From an uncultured Fretibacterium sp. (GTDB lineage Bacteria > Synergistota > Synergistia > Synergistales > Aminobacteriaceae), in assembly GCA_937892105.1 (NCBI GenBank), contig CALAUZ010000392.1, forward strand, positions 1 to 18,225: DNA of 18,225 nucleotides, read 5' to 3'. Shown here piece by piece: positions 1 to 6,438 of the stretch. The notes under the pieces were generated by a model. It worked only from the letters and a program-made list of their open reading frames with translations. It was not told where the DNA came from and did no database searches. The stretch's first letter is position 1; each line of letters opens with the position of its first letter. The position numbers and the translations under genes were made by a program.

Positions 1-194
1 GTAAACGCGATAAACTTCTCGACCCACACCTGATCGCTGTCGCCATTCTTCCAATACGCCTTAAATCTAATTGCCTTCTCCATAACCTGAGACGTTTTGA
101 GTCCCTGGAAGTTGTCCATAACGTTCAAGCTATATTCAGCGAAAATGCGGTCAAGTCTGTATTTGCCATCGAGAATTGTTGCCCGTGAATTTTC
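1..194 (-). pseudogene. Continuation of the TROVE/Ro60-like gene beyond the in-frame TGA (partial)
   Basis: The frame directly after the TGA at 195-197 has no stop for 64 codons and leaves the window at base 1. It starts ENSRATILDGKYRLDRIFAE and continues with LNVMDNFQGLKTSQVMEKAI, which reads like ordinary protein. I believe TROVE-like relatives continue in a similar way, but this is unverified. The last stretch, near the window edge (about FKAYWKNGDSDQVWVEKF), I do not recognise; it may belong to something else. A single G-to-T change (GGA Gly to TGA) would explain the interruption. There is no start codon with an RBS just after the TGA. Confidence 0.45.
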
Positions 195-548
195 TCAGTC
201 CCTGTAGTACTGAGGCTCACCGAAAATTGAGCTTGCACTAATCATCTTCAGAGTCTCAAGCGGACTAACGTTGTATGACACTCCGCCCATGAAGTTAATC
301 ACGGAGTCAGGACTGTACATTTCTGATTCCGAGTCGATTACGGGGGCTTCAGTCTCACATATTGTTGTGGCTTCTGTTATTCGGAGTTCCTGAAGAATCT
401 TCCTGTTATGTCGCTTAATGTAACGTGCTTTTTTTCCTGCTTTAGTTGTTCCGCGTCTGTAAGATTTTACGAGGGATTCTTCATCGATTGCAGATTTTTT
501 CCTCATGAGTCTGGCAAGCTCAATGCATTTTCTTCCTTGATATGTCAT
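195..548 (-). CDS. TROVE/Ro60-like protein, N-terminal part ended by in-frame TGA
   Basis: This ORF encodes 117 residues when started at the ATG at 548, which has a GGAGG ribosome binding site at 559-563 (10 nt spacing). The upstream in-frame start at 611 has no such support. The N-terminal half is basic and lysine/arginine rich. The C-terminal half contains FMGGVSYNVSPLETLKM and ASSIFGEPQYYRD, which I recognise from memory as resembling TROVE-domain (Ro60-like, RNA-binding ring) proteins of anaerobic bacteria; I could not run a search. The TGA at 195-197 ends the ORF, but the same frame stays open for 64 more codons to the window edge. The product is therefore probably the front of a broken gene. 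An alternative is a real short protein of unknown function. Confidence 0.55.
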   Translation of the reverse strand: MTYQGRKCIELARLMRKKSAIDEESLVKSYRRGTTKAGKKARYIKRHNRKILQELRITEATTICETEAPVIDSESEMYSPDSVINFMGGVSYNVSPLETLKMISASSIFGEPQYYRD

Positions 549-626
549 TACGTTTGCGCCTCCCTGCGTCTTTGCGTGGGATATGATAGCCGTGATTAGG
601 CATGTCCGCAATAAACCTGAAGTTTA

Positions 627-655
627 ATGACAATACGTTATGGGGCTGGTAAAAT
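627..655 (+). promoter_or_regulatory. Candidate sigma-70 type promoter for an orphan RNA
   Basis: ATGACA at 627-632 (5 of 6 to the -35 consensus), a 17-bp spacer and TAAAAT at 650-655 (5 of 6 to the -10 consensus). No plus-strand gene lies downstream before the terminator at 899-942. A transcript would start near 662. Confidence 0.4.
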
Positions 656-661
656 TTCTCG

Positions 662-942
662 CGTGTTCAGGGGGAAAGCAATCGGACTTCTGAATACGGC
701 ATCGCAGCGGTTTTCATGACTGCATCTAACTCATTTTGATTACATTCACAGGAGCATTACCGACTCGGCACGGTTGTTGTCGAAAAACGTTCCAAGTACG
801 TTATCACTTGGCGGCCTGACGTGTTCAGGAGCGGCGGACACAGAAATGTATACGCCAAACTGTCATGAATGGTATTCGCGGTGCAACGAAAATTCCAGCG
901 TCTGAACCTTGGGGAATTAACCCGGGTTCAGGCGTTTTTTTT
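662..942 (+). ncRNA. Candidate structured non-coding RNA of about 280 nt, family unknown
   Basis: The stretch between the broken TROVE-like gene and the Xre gene holds no convincing ORF, yet it is framed by a promoter-like sequence (627-655) and an intrinsic terminator (899-942) on the plus strand. Inside are several possible helices: TTCAG 666-670 with CTGAA 690-694, CCAAGT 792-797 with ACTTGG 806-811, CCTGA 815-819 with TCAGG 825-829, and TTGGCG 808-813 with CGCCAA 853-858. The second and fourth are mutually exclusive. CGTGTTCAGG occurs twice (662-671 and 820-829). I could not match it to tmRNA, RNase P RNA, SRP RNA or a known riboswitch. A Y-RNA-like role is possible because of the neighbouring Ro60-like gene, but the length is greater than usual for Y RNAs. 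Confidence 0.35.
899..942 (+). terminator. Rho-independent terminator with no coding gene upstream
   Basis: A 10-bp stem (CGTCTGAACC 899-908 with GGTTCAGGCG 925-934, one G-U pair) is followed by eight T residues at 935-942. The T tract is on the plus side only, so the direction is clear. Confidence 0.75.
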
Positions 943-984
943 GTGCTGTGATTTTGTTGGGGAATCGTGTTGAATGTGTGAGGC

Positions 985-1020
985 AAAAATAAAGAAGGCC
1001 ACCCCGTAATCAAGGCAGCC
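985..1020 (-). terminator. Terminator of the Xre-family gene
   Basis: Read on the minus strand, GGCTGCC (1020-1014) pairs with GGTGGCC (1003-997) with two G-U pairs, followed by a T-rich run TTCTTTATTTTT. It lies just past the end of the gene at 1031. Confidence 0.5.
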
Positions 1021-1030
1021 CCTCCCAAAA

Positions 1031-1294
1031 CTATGCAGCCGACCAAGTTATCTCCCTGTCCTCGTACACAAGGAGATCCTCAATCTTCACCCCCAAAAGT
1101 TGCGACAACGCAAGGAGGTTATCCACAGCTGGGAGGCATTCTCCGCGCTGCCATTTGTATATTGCCTGCGGGTATTCGAAGCCAAAATATTCCTGAAGGT
1201 CTCTCACTGTGAGGCCGGACTCTTTGCGGAGCGTCTCAATCTTGCGCCCTGTTTCACGCACATCAATAATCGGGAAAGTCGATTTGAGAGTCAT
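1031..1294 (-). CDS. Small Xre/Cro-type helix-turn-helix transcriptional regulator
   Basis: The 87-residue product is almost entirely one HTH_3 (Cro/C1-type) domain, from about residue 12 (GRKIETLRKESGLTVRDLQE) to residue 75 (LLALSQLLGVKIEDLLVYE). The recognition-helix area is FEYPQAIYKWQRGECLP. The start at 1294 is chosen because GGAGG lies at 1303-1307, 8 nt upstream; the longer ORF from 1351 lacks an RBS. There is no dimerisation or sensor domain. It is divergent from the peptide-maturase cassette that begins about 400 bp away, so it could be the local regulator, but that link is inference. An inverted repeat CATGA-N6-TCATG at 1383-1398 lies upstream of it and is a possible operator. Confidence 0.85.
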   Translation of the reverse strand: MTLKSTFPIIDVRETGRKIETLRKESGLTVRDLQEYFGFEYPQAIYKWQRGECLPAVDNLLALSQLLGVKIEDLLVYEDREITWSAA

Positions 1295-1675
1295 TAATTG
1301 ATCCTCCGTGATTATTCTTACTATGTGGTTATAGTTTTGTGGGATTAACAACTGATTTGCGCGATTAAGATTTTCAACAGGGCATGAATTTTATCATGAG
1401 GGGGGAATCTCTGCAACAGCTTGATGATTTGAGGGTGTGTTTATAATGACATGCGGAGGAATATATTTGAGGGAGGGACGCGAATTTAATTTTGCACAAT
1501 ATAAAACAAGGACAAAAATCTATGCTATAATCTTACTTGTCAGAGTAGAAAAAGCACATGACTTTTGGTGTGTGCCAACAGTCTTATTTTGTCCTGTATT
1601 CATTATAGCACAGTACAGCATAAGATGATTGATAGTTGTGTGCTTGTAATTTTTCAAACATGGCTTCACAAAGGG
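1295..1675. other. Non-coding intergenic region between Xre gene and peptide cassette
   Basis: About 380 bases with no convincing gene. A 63-codon ORF at 1437-1628 has no protein-like pattern or strong RBS and is not called. The region is AT-rich and contains the CATGA-N6-TCATG inverted repeat (1383-1398), a TTGATG-N15-TATAAT arrangement (1421-1447) and an extended -10 sequence (1523-1531). It probably holds the promoters of both flanking genes. Confidence 0.5.
1523..1531 (+). promoter_or_regulatory. Extended -10 promoter element upstream of the peptide cassette
   Basis: TGCTATAAT is a perfect extended -10 (TGnTATAAT). No good -35 lies at 17 bp, which is usual for extended -10 promoters. The predicted leader before the peptide start codon at 1691 would be about 150 nt long. 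Confidence 0.4.
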
Positions 1676-1690
1676 AAGGAGGCGATTCTC

Positions 1691-1810
1691 ATGGCGTACA
1701 GCAAACCTAAGACAGTAGCCAAGAGCGCAGAGAAGTCATCGTTTGTGGCAGGCTGCCCGGAAAAAGGTACGGGTGGAGGTGCGTGCAAGCGGTGTGAAAG
1801 AACAAAATAG
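1691..1810 (+). CDS. Cys-containing RiPP precursor peptide (39 aa)
   Basis: The ATG at 1691 is preceded by AAGGAGG at 1676-1682 (8 nt spacing), a near-ideal RBS, so the short product is preferred over the longer open frame from 1565. The peptide has a lysine-rich leader (MAYSKPKTVAKSAEK) and a core with Cys22, Cys32 and Cys35 around a Gly-rich stretch (AGCPEKGTGGGACKRCERTK from residue 20). It sits 66 bp before a PqqD-like/radical-SAM/SPASM enzyme, the usual context of sactipeptide or ranthipeptide precursors, in which Cys side chains are cross-linked to other residues as thioethers. It has only three Cys, so it is not a SCIFF (six Cys in forty-five). I do not know a named family for it. The function of the final product is unknown. 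Confidence 0.75.
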   Translation: MAYSKPKTVAKSAEKSSFVAGCPEKGTGGGACKRCERTK

Positions 1811-1838
1811 TATTCAGTCAGTCCCGAAGTGAGTTTAT

Positions 1839-1865
1839 CCTCCGGGAAATTTTTTTATTCGGAGG
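1839..1865 (+). promoter_or_regulatory. Hairpin masking the ribosome binding site of the radical SAM maturase
   Basis: CCTCCG (1839-1844) can pair with CGGAGG (1860-1865) across a 15-nt T-rich loop. The right arm contains most of the GGAGGAGG Shine-Dalgarno sequence (1861-1868) used by the TTG start at 1877. This would lower translation of the enzyme relative to the peptide. It has no T tail, so it does not look like a terminator. Confidence 0.45.
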
Positions 1866-1876
1866 AGGAATAATCA

Positions 1877-3301
1877 TTGCTAGTTTGTCTCGCTAATGAC
1901 TCTTTTGTTCGTTCATTCGGGGATATTGGCTACATAACTAATCAGCTCACAAGGCAGGACAGAATTTATGACACCAGCGGGAAAATATTTCTTCAGCAAC
2001 TCACACGCAAGCCCAAATCTACAGACGAAATCATTGACTCGCTCATGAAGATTTACGCAGGAGTCAGCCGCGAAGAATTAGCCGGAGATTTCGCAGAGTT
2101 CGTGAATGACCTTGAGACTGACGGCTTCATTGTCTCAGGAATTACGGAGGACGAAATAGCCGCGAAAATGCCCCGCTTCAGTTATGGCCAGCCCGACATA
2201 AAAACCACACCTCGCACAGATTTTGACCCATCAATTGATGCGATGGCCACGACAGAATTTCTTGCGCAACGCTTCAGGAATGATCCTCATCTTTTTTCGT
2301 TCCAGTTTGAACTCACAAGCAGGTGCAACGAACGCTGCCGACATTGCTATTTGCCCGGCTCAAGAGATTTTCACGACATGGAAACGGATTTAGTGTTCAG
2401 CATATTAGACCAGCTCGCCGAAATGGGTACGCTTAAAGTTACGTTTTCCGGCGGTGAATGCCTCCTGCACCCGGACTTTATCCCAATTCTGAAACATGCG
2501 CGGGAAAATGACTTCTCCATATCAATACTAAGCAACTTAACGCTTCTCACTGACGAAATAATTTCAGCCCTCAAAGACGCAAATATAGACCTCCTTCAAG
2601 CCTCAGTCTACAGCATGAAGCCGCAAGAGCATGACTATATAACGCAATTTCCTGGCTCACACGCAAAAACGATTCACAGCCTCGAACGACTCATAGCCGC
2701 AAATGTTCCCGTTCAAATAAGTTGCCCGACAATGAGAAAAACTTACGAGTCGTACAAAGCTGTGCTTGAATGGGCGTATTCACACGGGATTAAAGGCTAC
2801 ACGGACTATATCATGATGGCGAGGACGGACAAATCAACCGACAATCTTGCGAACAGACTCACGCTTGATGAGACCGAGTCGCTTCTGAGGGACATAATCA
2901 ATTACGACATAGAGTACAGGACTATTCTTGATGCGAATCCTGAACCTGTTACGCTGAATCCTGATGAGCATATTTGCGGGGCGGGCGTTGATTCGATGTG
3001 TGTTGCCGCGAATGGTGAGTTTTATCCGTGTGCAGGGTTTCAGGGTTGGCCTTTGGGGAATGCTCATGATTTTACGGTTGCTGAGGTGTGGAATGATTCT
3101 GAGGCTCTGAAAACGTTGCGGGCTGTGGCATGGAAGGATTTTCCCAAATGCATGAAGTGTGAGGCTAAACCGTATTGCGCTATGTGTATGGTGAGGAATC
3201 TCAATGAGACGGGATCAATCTTTGAGGTGAGCAAACATTTCTGTGATGTCGCATTCATCAATAAGAGGCTTGTTGAGGATTACAGGAAGGCAGGCGCATA
3301 A
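1877..3301 (+). CDS. PqqD-like/radical SAM/SPASM peptide maturase
   Basis: This 474-residue enzyme has three parts. Residues about 1-90 look like a PqqD/RRE-type peptide-recognition domain (IYDTSGKIFLQQLTRKPKST, then helices). Residues about 140-350 are a radical SAM barrel with the cluster motif C150-x3-C154-x2-C157 (RCNERCRHCYLP) and the SGGECLLHPD strand at 191-200. Residues about 365-460 are a SPASM domain with Cys367, 375, 385, 425, 428, 434, 437 and 456, enough for two auxiliary 4Fe-4S clusters. Such enzymes cleave SAM to a 5'-deoxyadenosyl radical and cross-link a precursor peptide; the adjacent 39-residue peptide is the likely substrate. The start is TTG at 1877, with GGAGGAGG at 1861-1868, 8 nt upstream. 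The gene ends 2 bp before the amidohydrolase start, so the two are co-translated. The exact bond formed cannot be read from sequence. Confidence 0.9.
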   Translation: MLVCLANDSFVRSFGDIGYITNQLTRQDRIYDTSGKIFLQQLTRKPKSTDEIIDSLMKIYAGVSREELAGDFAEFVNDLETDGFIVSGITEDEIAAKMPRFSYGQPDIKTTPRTDFDPSIDAMATTEFLAQRFRNDPHLFSFQFELTSRCNERCRHCYLPGSRDFHDMETDLVFSILDQLAEMGTLKVTFSGGECLLHPDFIPILKHARENDFSISILSNLTLLTDEIISALKDANIDLLQASVYSMKPQEHDYITQFPGSHAKTIHSLERLIAANVPVQISCPTMRKTYESYKAVLEWAYSHGIKGYTDYIMMARTDKSTDNLANRLTLDETESLLRDIINYDIEYRTILDANPEPVTLNPDEHICGAGVDSMCVAANGEFYPCAGFQGWPLGNAHDFTVAEVWNDSEALKTLRAVAWKDFPKCMKCEAKPYCAMCMVRNLNETGSIFEVSKHFCDVAFINKRLVEDYRKAGA

Positions 3302-3303
3302 TC

Positions 3304-4044
3304 ATGTTTGATTTTCACGTTCACACAGGACACTTCAAGGACGGGTTATATTTTTCCCCCGAAGAAGTCGCACAAGGCATGAAGGCACTAAACGTTGAGC
3401 GTTACTATTTCTCGTCAACTTCAACTGGCAGCGTCCCGTTCGTTGAAGTCAGGCGCGAAATCGAGGAGTTATTCTCACTCAGTGAGGGGAGGGCTATACC
3501 GTTCCTCTGGGTGTCTCCTGAGATGCTTAAACATTCGCCGGACTTGAGCGCGTATTTCTTCCGTGAGTTCGCGGGGATAAAGATTCATGGCTATCATCAA
3601 GATTGGAACCCTGCCGGTAAAGAGCTTCGTCGCGTCTTCGAGATTGCGCGGGATAAGAACGTTCCTGTGATGTTCCACACGGGAGGAAGGGAAGCCAGTA
3701 ATGCCGGTGCATACATGAACATCTGCCGTGAATTCCACGATGTCAGAATAATCCTCGCACATGGCCGTCCTGTTGATGAATGCGTTGCAGTCATGAAGGA
3801 ATGCCCGAATGTTTGGGCTGATACCGCGTTCATGTCCGTAAAGAGTATTCTTAGGCTCAAGGAGGAAGGATTGATTTCGCGAGTGCTTTGGGGGAGTGAT
3901 TTTCCTGTTATGAGGTATTTCTACGATATTCCGGCGGAACAGTATTACCGTCAGAACATCGAGGAAGTCAGGGAGGCAATAGGCAATGAGGATTTCAGGA
4001 GGATAACTCAGGAGAACTTCGACAGCATAATGAAATTGGCATGA
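3304..4044 (+). CDS. Amidohydrolase-2 family (TIM-barrel) metal-dependent hydrolase
   Basis: The 246-residue protein has the layout of the amidohydrolase-2 family: an N-terminal HxH (His5 and His7 in MFDFHVHTGHF), a strand with GIKIHG (Lys93, His95), His125 in PVMFHTGG, His153 in IILAHGRP, and the terminal metal Asp199 in LWGSDFP. These residues bind one or two divalent metals for hydrolysis or decarboxylation. It is short for the family (often 270-330 residues), but all metal ligands appear present. There is no signal peptide, so it is cytoplasmic. It starts 2 bp after the maturase stop and its RBS (AGGAAGG) lies inside the maturase end, so it is translationally coupled. A role in processing the peptide product or a released small molecule is inference. 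Confidence 0.82.
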   Translation: MFDFHVHTGHFKDGLYFSPEEVAQGMKALNVERYYFSSTSTGSVPFVEVRREIEELFSLSEGRAIPFLWVSPEMLKHSPDLSAYFFREFAGIKIHGYHQDWNPAGKELRRVFEIARDKNVPVMFHTGGREASNAGAYMNICREFHDVRIILAHGRPVDECVAVMKECPNVWADTAFMSVKSILRLKEEGLISRVLWGSDFPVMRYFYDIPAEQYYRQNIEEVREAIGNEDFRRITQENFDSIMKLA

Positions 4045-4064
4045 AAGGAGATAAAAGGTTAGAA

Positions 4065-4085
4065 TTACGTCCATAAAAGACGTAA
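4065..4085 (+). promoter_or_regulatory. Small hairpin directly before the RBS of the C-S lyase gene
   Basis: TTACGTC (4065-4071) and GACGTAA (4079-4085) form a perfect 7-bp stem with a 7-nt loop. The end of the stem touches the AAGGAGG RBS at 4084-4090. It could tune translation or mRNA stability between the third and fourth genes of the cassette. Confidence 0.35.
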
Positions 4086-4098
4086 GGAGGATTTTGCA

Positions 4099-5289
4099 GT
4101 GAAGTATGATTTTGAGACTGTGCATAAACGTTTCGGCACGGGGTCATTCAAGTGGAACGAGCTGACAATGCATGGCGTTAAGGAAGACGAGGACATTATA
4201 CCGTTCTCTGTCGCGGATATGGAATTCGTTACCCCGCCTGAAATTGTCGAGGCATTGAAACATGAGCTTGACACTTCAATCATGGGATATGCCAATGCAA
4301 CCCCTGAATACCTCGATACAGTATGCTTATGGCTGAAGACACGCCACAACTGGAACGCTAAACCTGAATGGATAATGCCCGCACATGGAATAGTTGACGC
4401 ATTCTTTCAGGCTGTGAGAACGTATACGCGTGAGGGGGACAAGGTTATTCTGATGACACCTGTGTATTACCCGATGTACGGAGCTGTCAGCATGAATGGG
4501 AGAGTTATTGCCGGCAATCCGCTCGTGAAAGCAGGTTCGCGCTACGAGATTGATTTTGACGGTATGGAACGCCTGGCCTCAGACCCAAAAACAAAAATGT
4601 TAATCCTTTGCAGCCCTCATAATCCCTGCGGAAGGGTCTGGACGCGTAATGAGCTTGAACGCATAGGGGATATCTGCCTGAAACATGAAGTTCTCGTTGT
4701 GTCGGACGAGATACATTTTGACCTTATTATGCCGGGACATTCTCATACTGTATACGCGTCAATAAGTGATGAGTTTGCAGACAACTGCCTAGTTCTGACA
4801 GCACCCAGCAAGACATTCAATATTGCCGGACTACAGACATCAAACATCTTCATTCCCAATCCGGAACTGCGGAAGAAGTATCTCGATGCCCTAATGCTCT
4901 CCAATCCTCACCCAAAGTGCAACATTCTCGGCTACAGAGCATGTGAGGCGGCGTATAAGCATTGTGGAGGCTGGCTTGATGAGTGTCTAACTGTAATCGA
5001 CACGAACAGGAAGACAGTAATGGACTTCATGGCCAGAGAATTTCCGCAGGTTAAAGTGTATGGCCTTGAGGGTACATATCTTCTGTGGCTGGACTGGAAT
5101 GGTTTTGGGCTGGATTACAGGGAGATTGAGCGCATTAACCATGAAGAAGCGAGACTGTTCTTCGATGAGGGATATATGTTTGGGAAGCAGGGAGAGGGTT
5201 TCGAGAGATGGAATATTGCCTGCCCGACGAGATATATTCATGAGGCACTCGATAGAATGAAGGAGACTTATAGCAGGTACGTGAAGTAA
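4099..5289 (+). CDS. MalY/PatB-type PLP-dependent cysteine-S-conjugate (cystathionine) beta-lyase
   Basis: This 396-residue fold-type I PLP enzyme belongs to the aminotransferase class I/II group. MalY/PatB signatures include the early FSVADMEF (36-43) and the IMGYANATPEY segment. Cofactor residues are visible: Asn175 in SPHNPCGRVW, Asp203 in SDEIHFDL, the Schiff-base Lys238 in TAPSKTFNIAG, and a C-terminal Arg near 378 (NIACPTR) for the substrate carboxylate. Family members split C-S bonds of cystathionine or cysteine conjugates into pyruvate, ammonia and a thiol. The start is GTG at 4099 with AAGGAGG at 4084-4090. It follows the amidohydrolase by 54 bp and is probably in the same transcript. 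A true aminotransferase activity cannot be excluded. Its role could be thiol supply or sulfur chemistry for the peptide, or simply methionine metabolism. Confidence 0.85.
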   Translation: MKYDFETVHKRFGTGSFKWNELTMHGVKEDEDIIPFSVADMEFVTPPEIVEALKHELDTSIMGYANATPEYLDTVCLWLKTRHNWNAKPEWIMPAHGIVDAFFQAVRTYTREGDKVILMTPVYYPMYGAVSMNGRVIAGNPLVKAGSRYEIDFDGMERLASDPKTKMLILCSPHNPCGRVWTRNELERIGDICLKHEVLVVSDEIHFDLIMPGHSHTVYASISDEFADNCLVLTAPSKTFNIAGLQTSNIFIPNPELRKKYLDALMLSNPHPKCNILGYRACEAAYKHCGGWLDECLTVIDTNRKTVMDFMAREFPQVKVYGLEGTYLLWLDWNGFGLDYREIERINHEEARLFFDEGYMFGKQGEGFERWNIACPTRYIHEALDRMKETYSRYVK

Positions 5290-5325
5290 AAGATGATTAC
5301 CTACCGCTCCGCCTGTGTTTTGGTG

Positions 5326-5334
5326 TGCTAATAT
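5326..5334 (+). promoter_or_regulatory. Extended -10 promoter element before rseP
   Basis: TGCTAATAT (TGn plus TAATAT). The same 11-base string GTGCTAATATA is found before the phosphomutase gene at 9631. No matching -35 is seen. It would give rseP-ispG a leader of about 35 nt. Confidence 0.4.
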
Positions 5335-5375
5335 ATGTACGTGAAATTTTCTGCAACGTAAGGAGAGAAAAAATA

Positions 5376-6428
5376 TTGCATTTGCTCATGAGTATTGTTG
5401 CTTTCATTATCGTGATTGCAGTATGCGTTATAGTACATGAATATGGCCACTATATTACGGCGAAAATTCTGGGAGTTCAGGTTCACGAATTTGCGTTCGG
5501 AATGGGATCGGCAGTCCTTCAGCACAGGGGAAAGAATAACATGTTATGGTCATGGAGGTTATTTCCTGTTGGAGGCTTCTGCCGTCTTGCAGGAATGAAC
5601 GAGGAGGACGATGGCGAAACCGTCATACCAGGACGCGGTTTCAACGAGCAGCCAGCTTGGAAGCGATTTTTCATTCTCCTCAACGGTTCAGCATTCAACA
5701 TTCTTCTTGCTGTCCTTCTGATGGCAATATATCTCTGGGGTCATGGCGTTCTTGACATGGAACATACCCGCATAGGCGGGATAATGCCCGGTTTCCCGTC
5801 AGAACAGGCAGGTATTCAGGCTGGGGACGAAATCCTGAAAGTAAACGGCGTTAGTGTCTCAAAATGGCGCGAAATGTCCGAGAAGATACGCGTTGAGGCA
5901 GCAAAGAATGAGGCGGTAACCCTTGAAGCAAGGCGCGGTGATGAAACATTAACACTCACCGTGAACGTTCCAAATAATGAAGAATACGGTCGGCCAATGC
6001 TTGGAATTTCCCCATCATACATGCGCTACGGGATTTATGACGCGTTCAGGAACTCGGCCAGTTACACCTACAGAATGACGGTCATGATGTTACGCGGGCT
6101 TGCCGAACTCATTATGGGATATCAGGAGGCTGACGTTACGGGGCCGGTAGGTATCGCGTCAATGTCGGGACAGGCTCTGAGATCCGGATTGTGGGGGTTC
6201 ATAACTTTCATTGCAGTAATAGCTTTGAATTTGGGAATACTTAACCTTTTCCCAATACCTGCACTTGACGGCGGCAGAATACTTTTCGTCCTGCTTGAAA
6301 TGATACTTCGCAGGAGGCTTCCAGATAAAGTCGAGAACTGGATACACACGGCAGGTTTCGTAGTATTAATCTCACTCATGGTACTAATTACCTGCAAGGA
6401 CGTTTACAACCTGTTCATTACGCATTAG
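5376..6428 (+). CDS. rseP: Site-2 protease RseP-type membrane zinc metalloprotease
   Basis: This is a 350-residue intramembrane metalloprotease. The first membrane segment carries the zinc motif HEYGH (about residues 21-25), a PDZ domain lies around residues 130-210 (GGIMPGFPSEQAGIQAGDEI), and the C-terminal NLFPIPALDGG (about 290-300) supplies the third metal ligand, flanked by further membrane helices. Family members cut anti-sigma factors and leftover signal peptides in the inner membrane. I choose the TTG at 5376, because AAGGAG at 5360-5365 is 10 nt upstream and the first hydrophobic helix follows at once; the GTG at 5325 lies inside the promoter-like region and lacks an RBS. It is 10 bp from ispG, a common pairing in bacteria, where dxr often comes first; dxr is absent here. 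Confidence 0.92.
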   Translation: MHLLMSIVAFIIVIAVCVIVHEYGHYITAKILGVQVHEFAFGMGSAVLQHRGKNNMLWSWRLFPVGGFCRLAGMNEEDDGETVIPGRGFNEQPAWKRFFILLNGSAFNILLAVLLMAIYLWGHGVLDMEHTRIGGIMPGFPSEQAGIQAGDEILKVNGVSVSKWREMSEKIRVEAAKNEAVTLEARRGDETLTLTVNVPNNEEYGRPMLGISPSYMRYGIYDAFRNSASYTYRMTVMMLRGLAELIMGYQEADVTGPVGIASMSGQALRSGLWGFITFIAVIALNLGILNLFPIPALDGGRILFVLLEMILRRRLPDKVENWIHTAGFVVLISLMVLITCKDVYNLFITH

Positions 6429-6438
6429 GAGGCATGGC

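Noticed and set aside
753..780. Similarity of ACCGACTCGGCAC to the tracrRNA 3' hairpin
   Set aside because: Only a short match, no Cas genes and no repeat array in the window.
645..899. Long-range helix GCTGG(645-649)/CCAGC(895-899) resembling a Y-RNA end stem
   Set aside because: The left arm lies inside the likely -35/-10 spacer, so it would not be in the transcript.
1437..1628. 63-codon plus-strand frame before the peptide gene
   Set aside because: No good RBS for its start, no protein-like composition, and it spans promoter-like sequence.
4041..4076. Possible 11-codon mini-ORF overlapping the amidohydrolase stop (ATGA)
   Set aside because: Too short to support, and no independent evidence of translation.
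3475..4125. 216-codon open frame on the minus strand across the amidohydrolase gene
   Set aside because: The plus-strand frame has clear metal-binding motifs and an RBS-coupled start; the antisense frame shows no domain and is a shadow.
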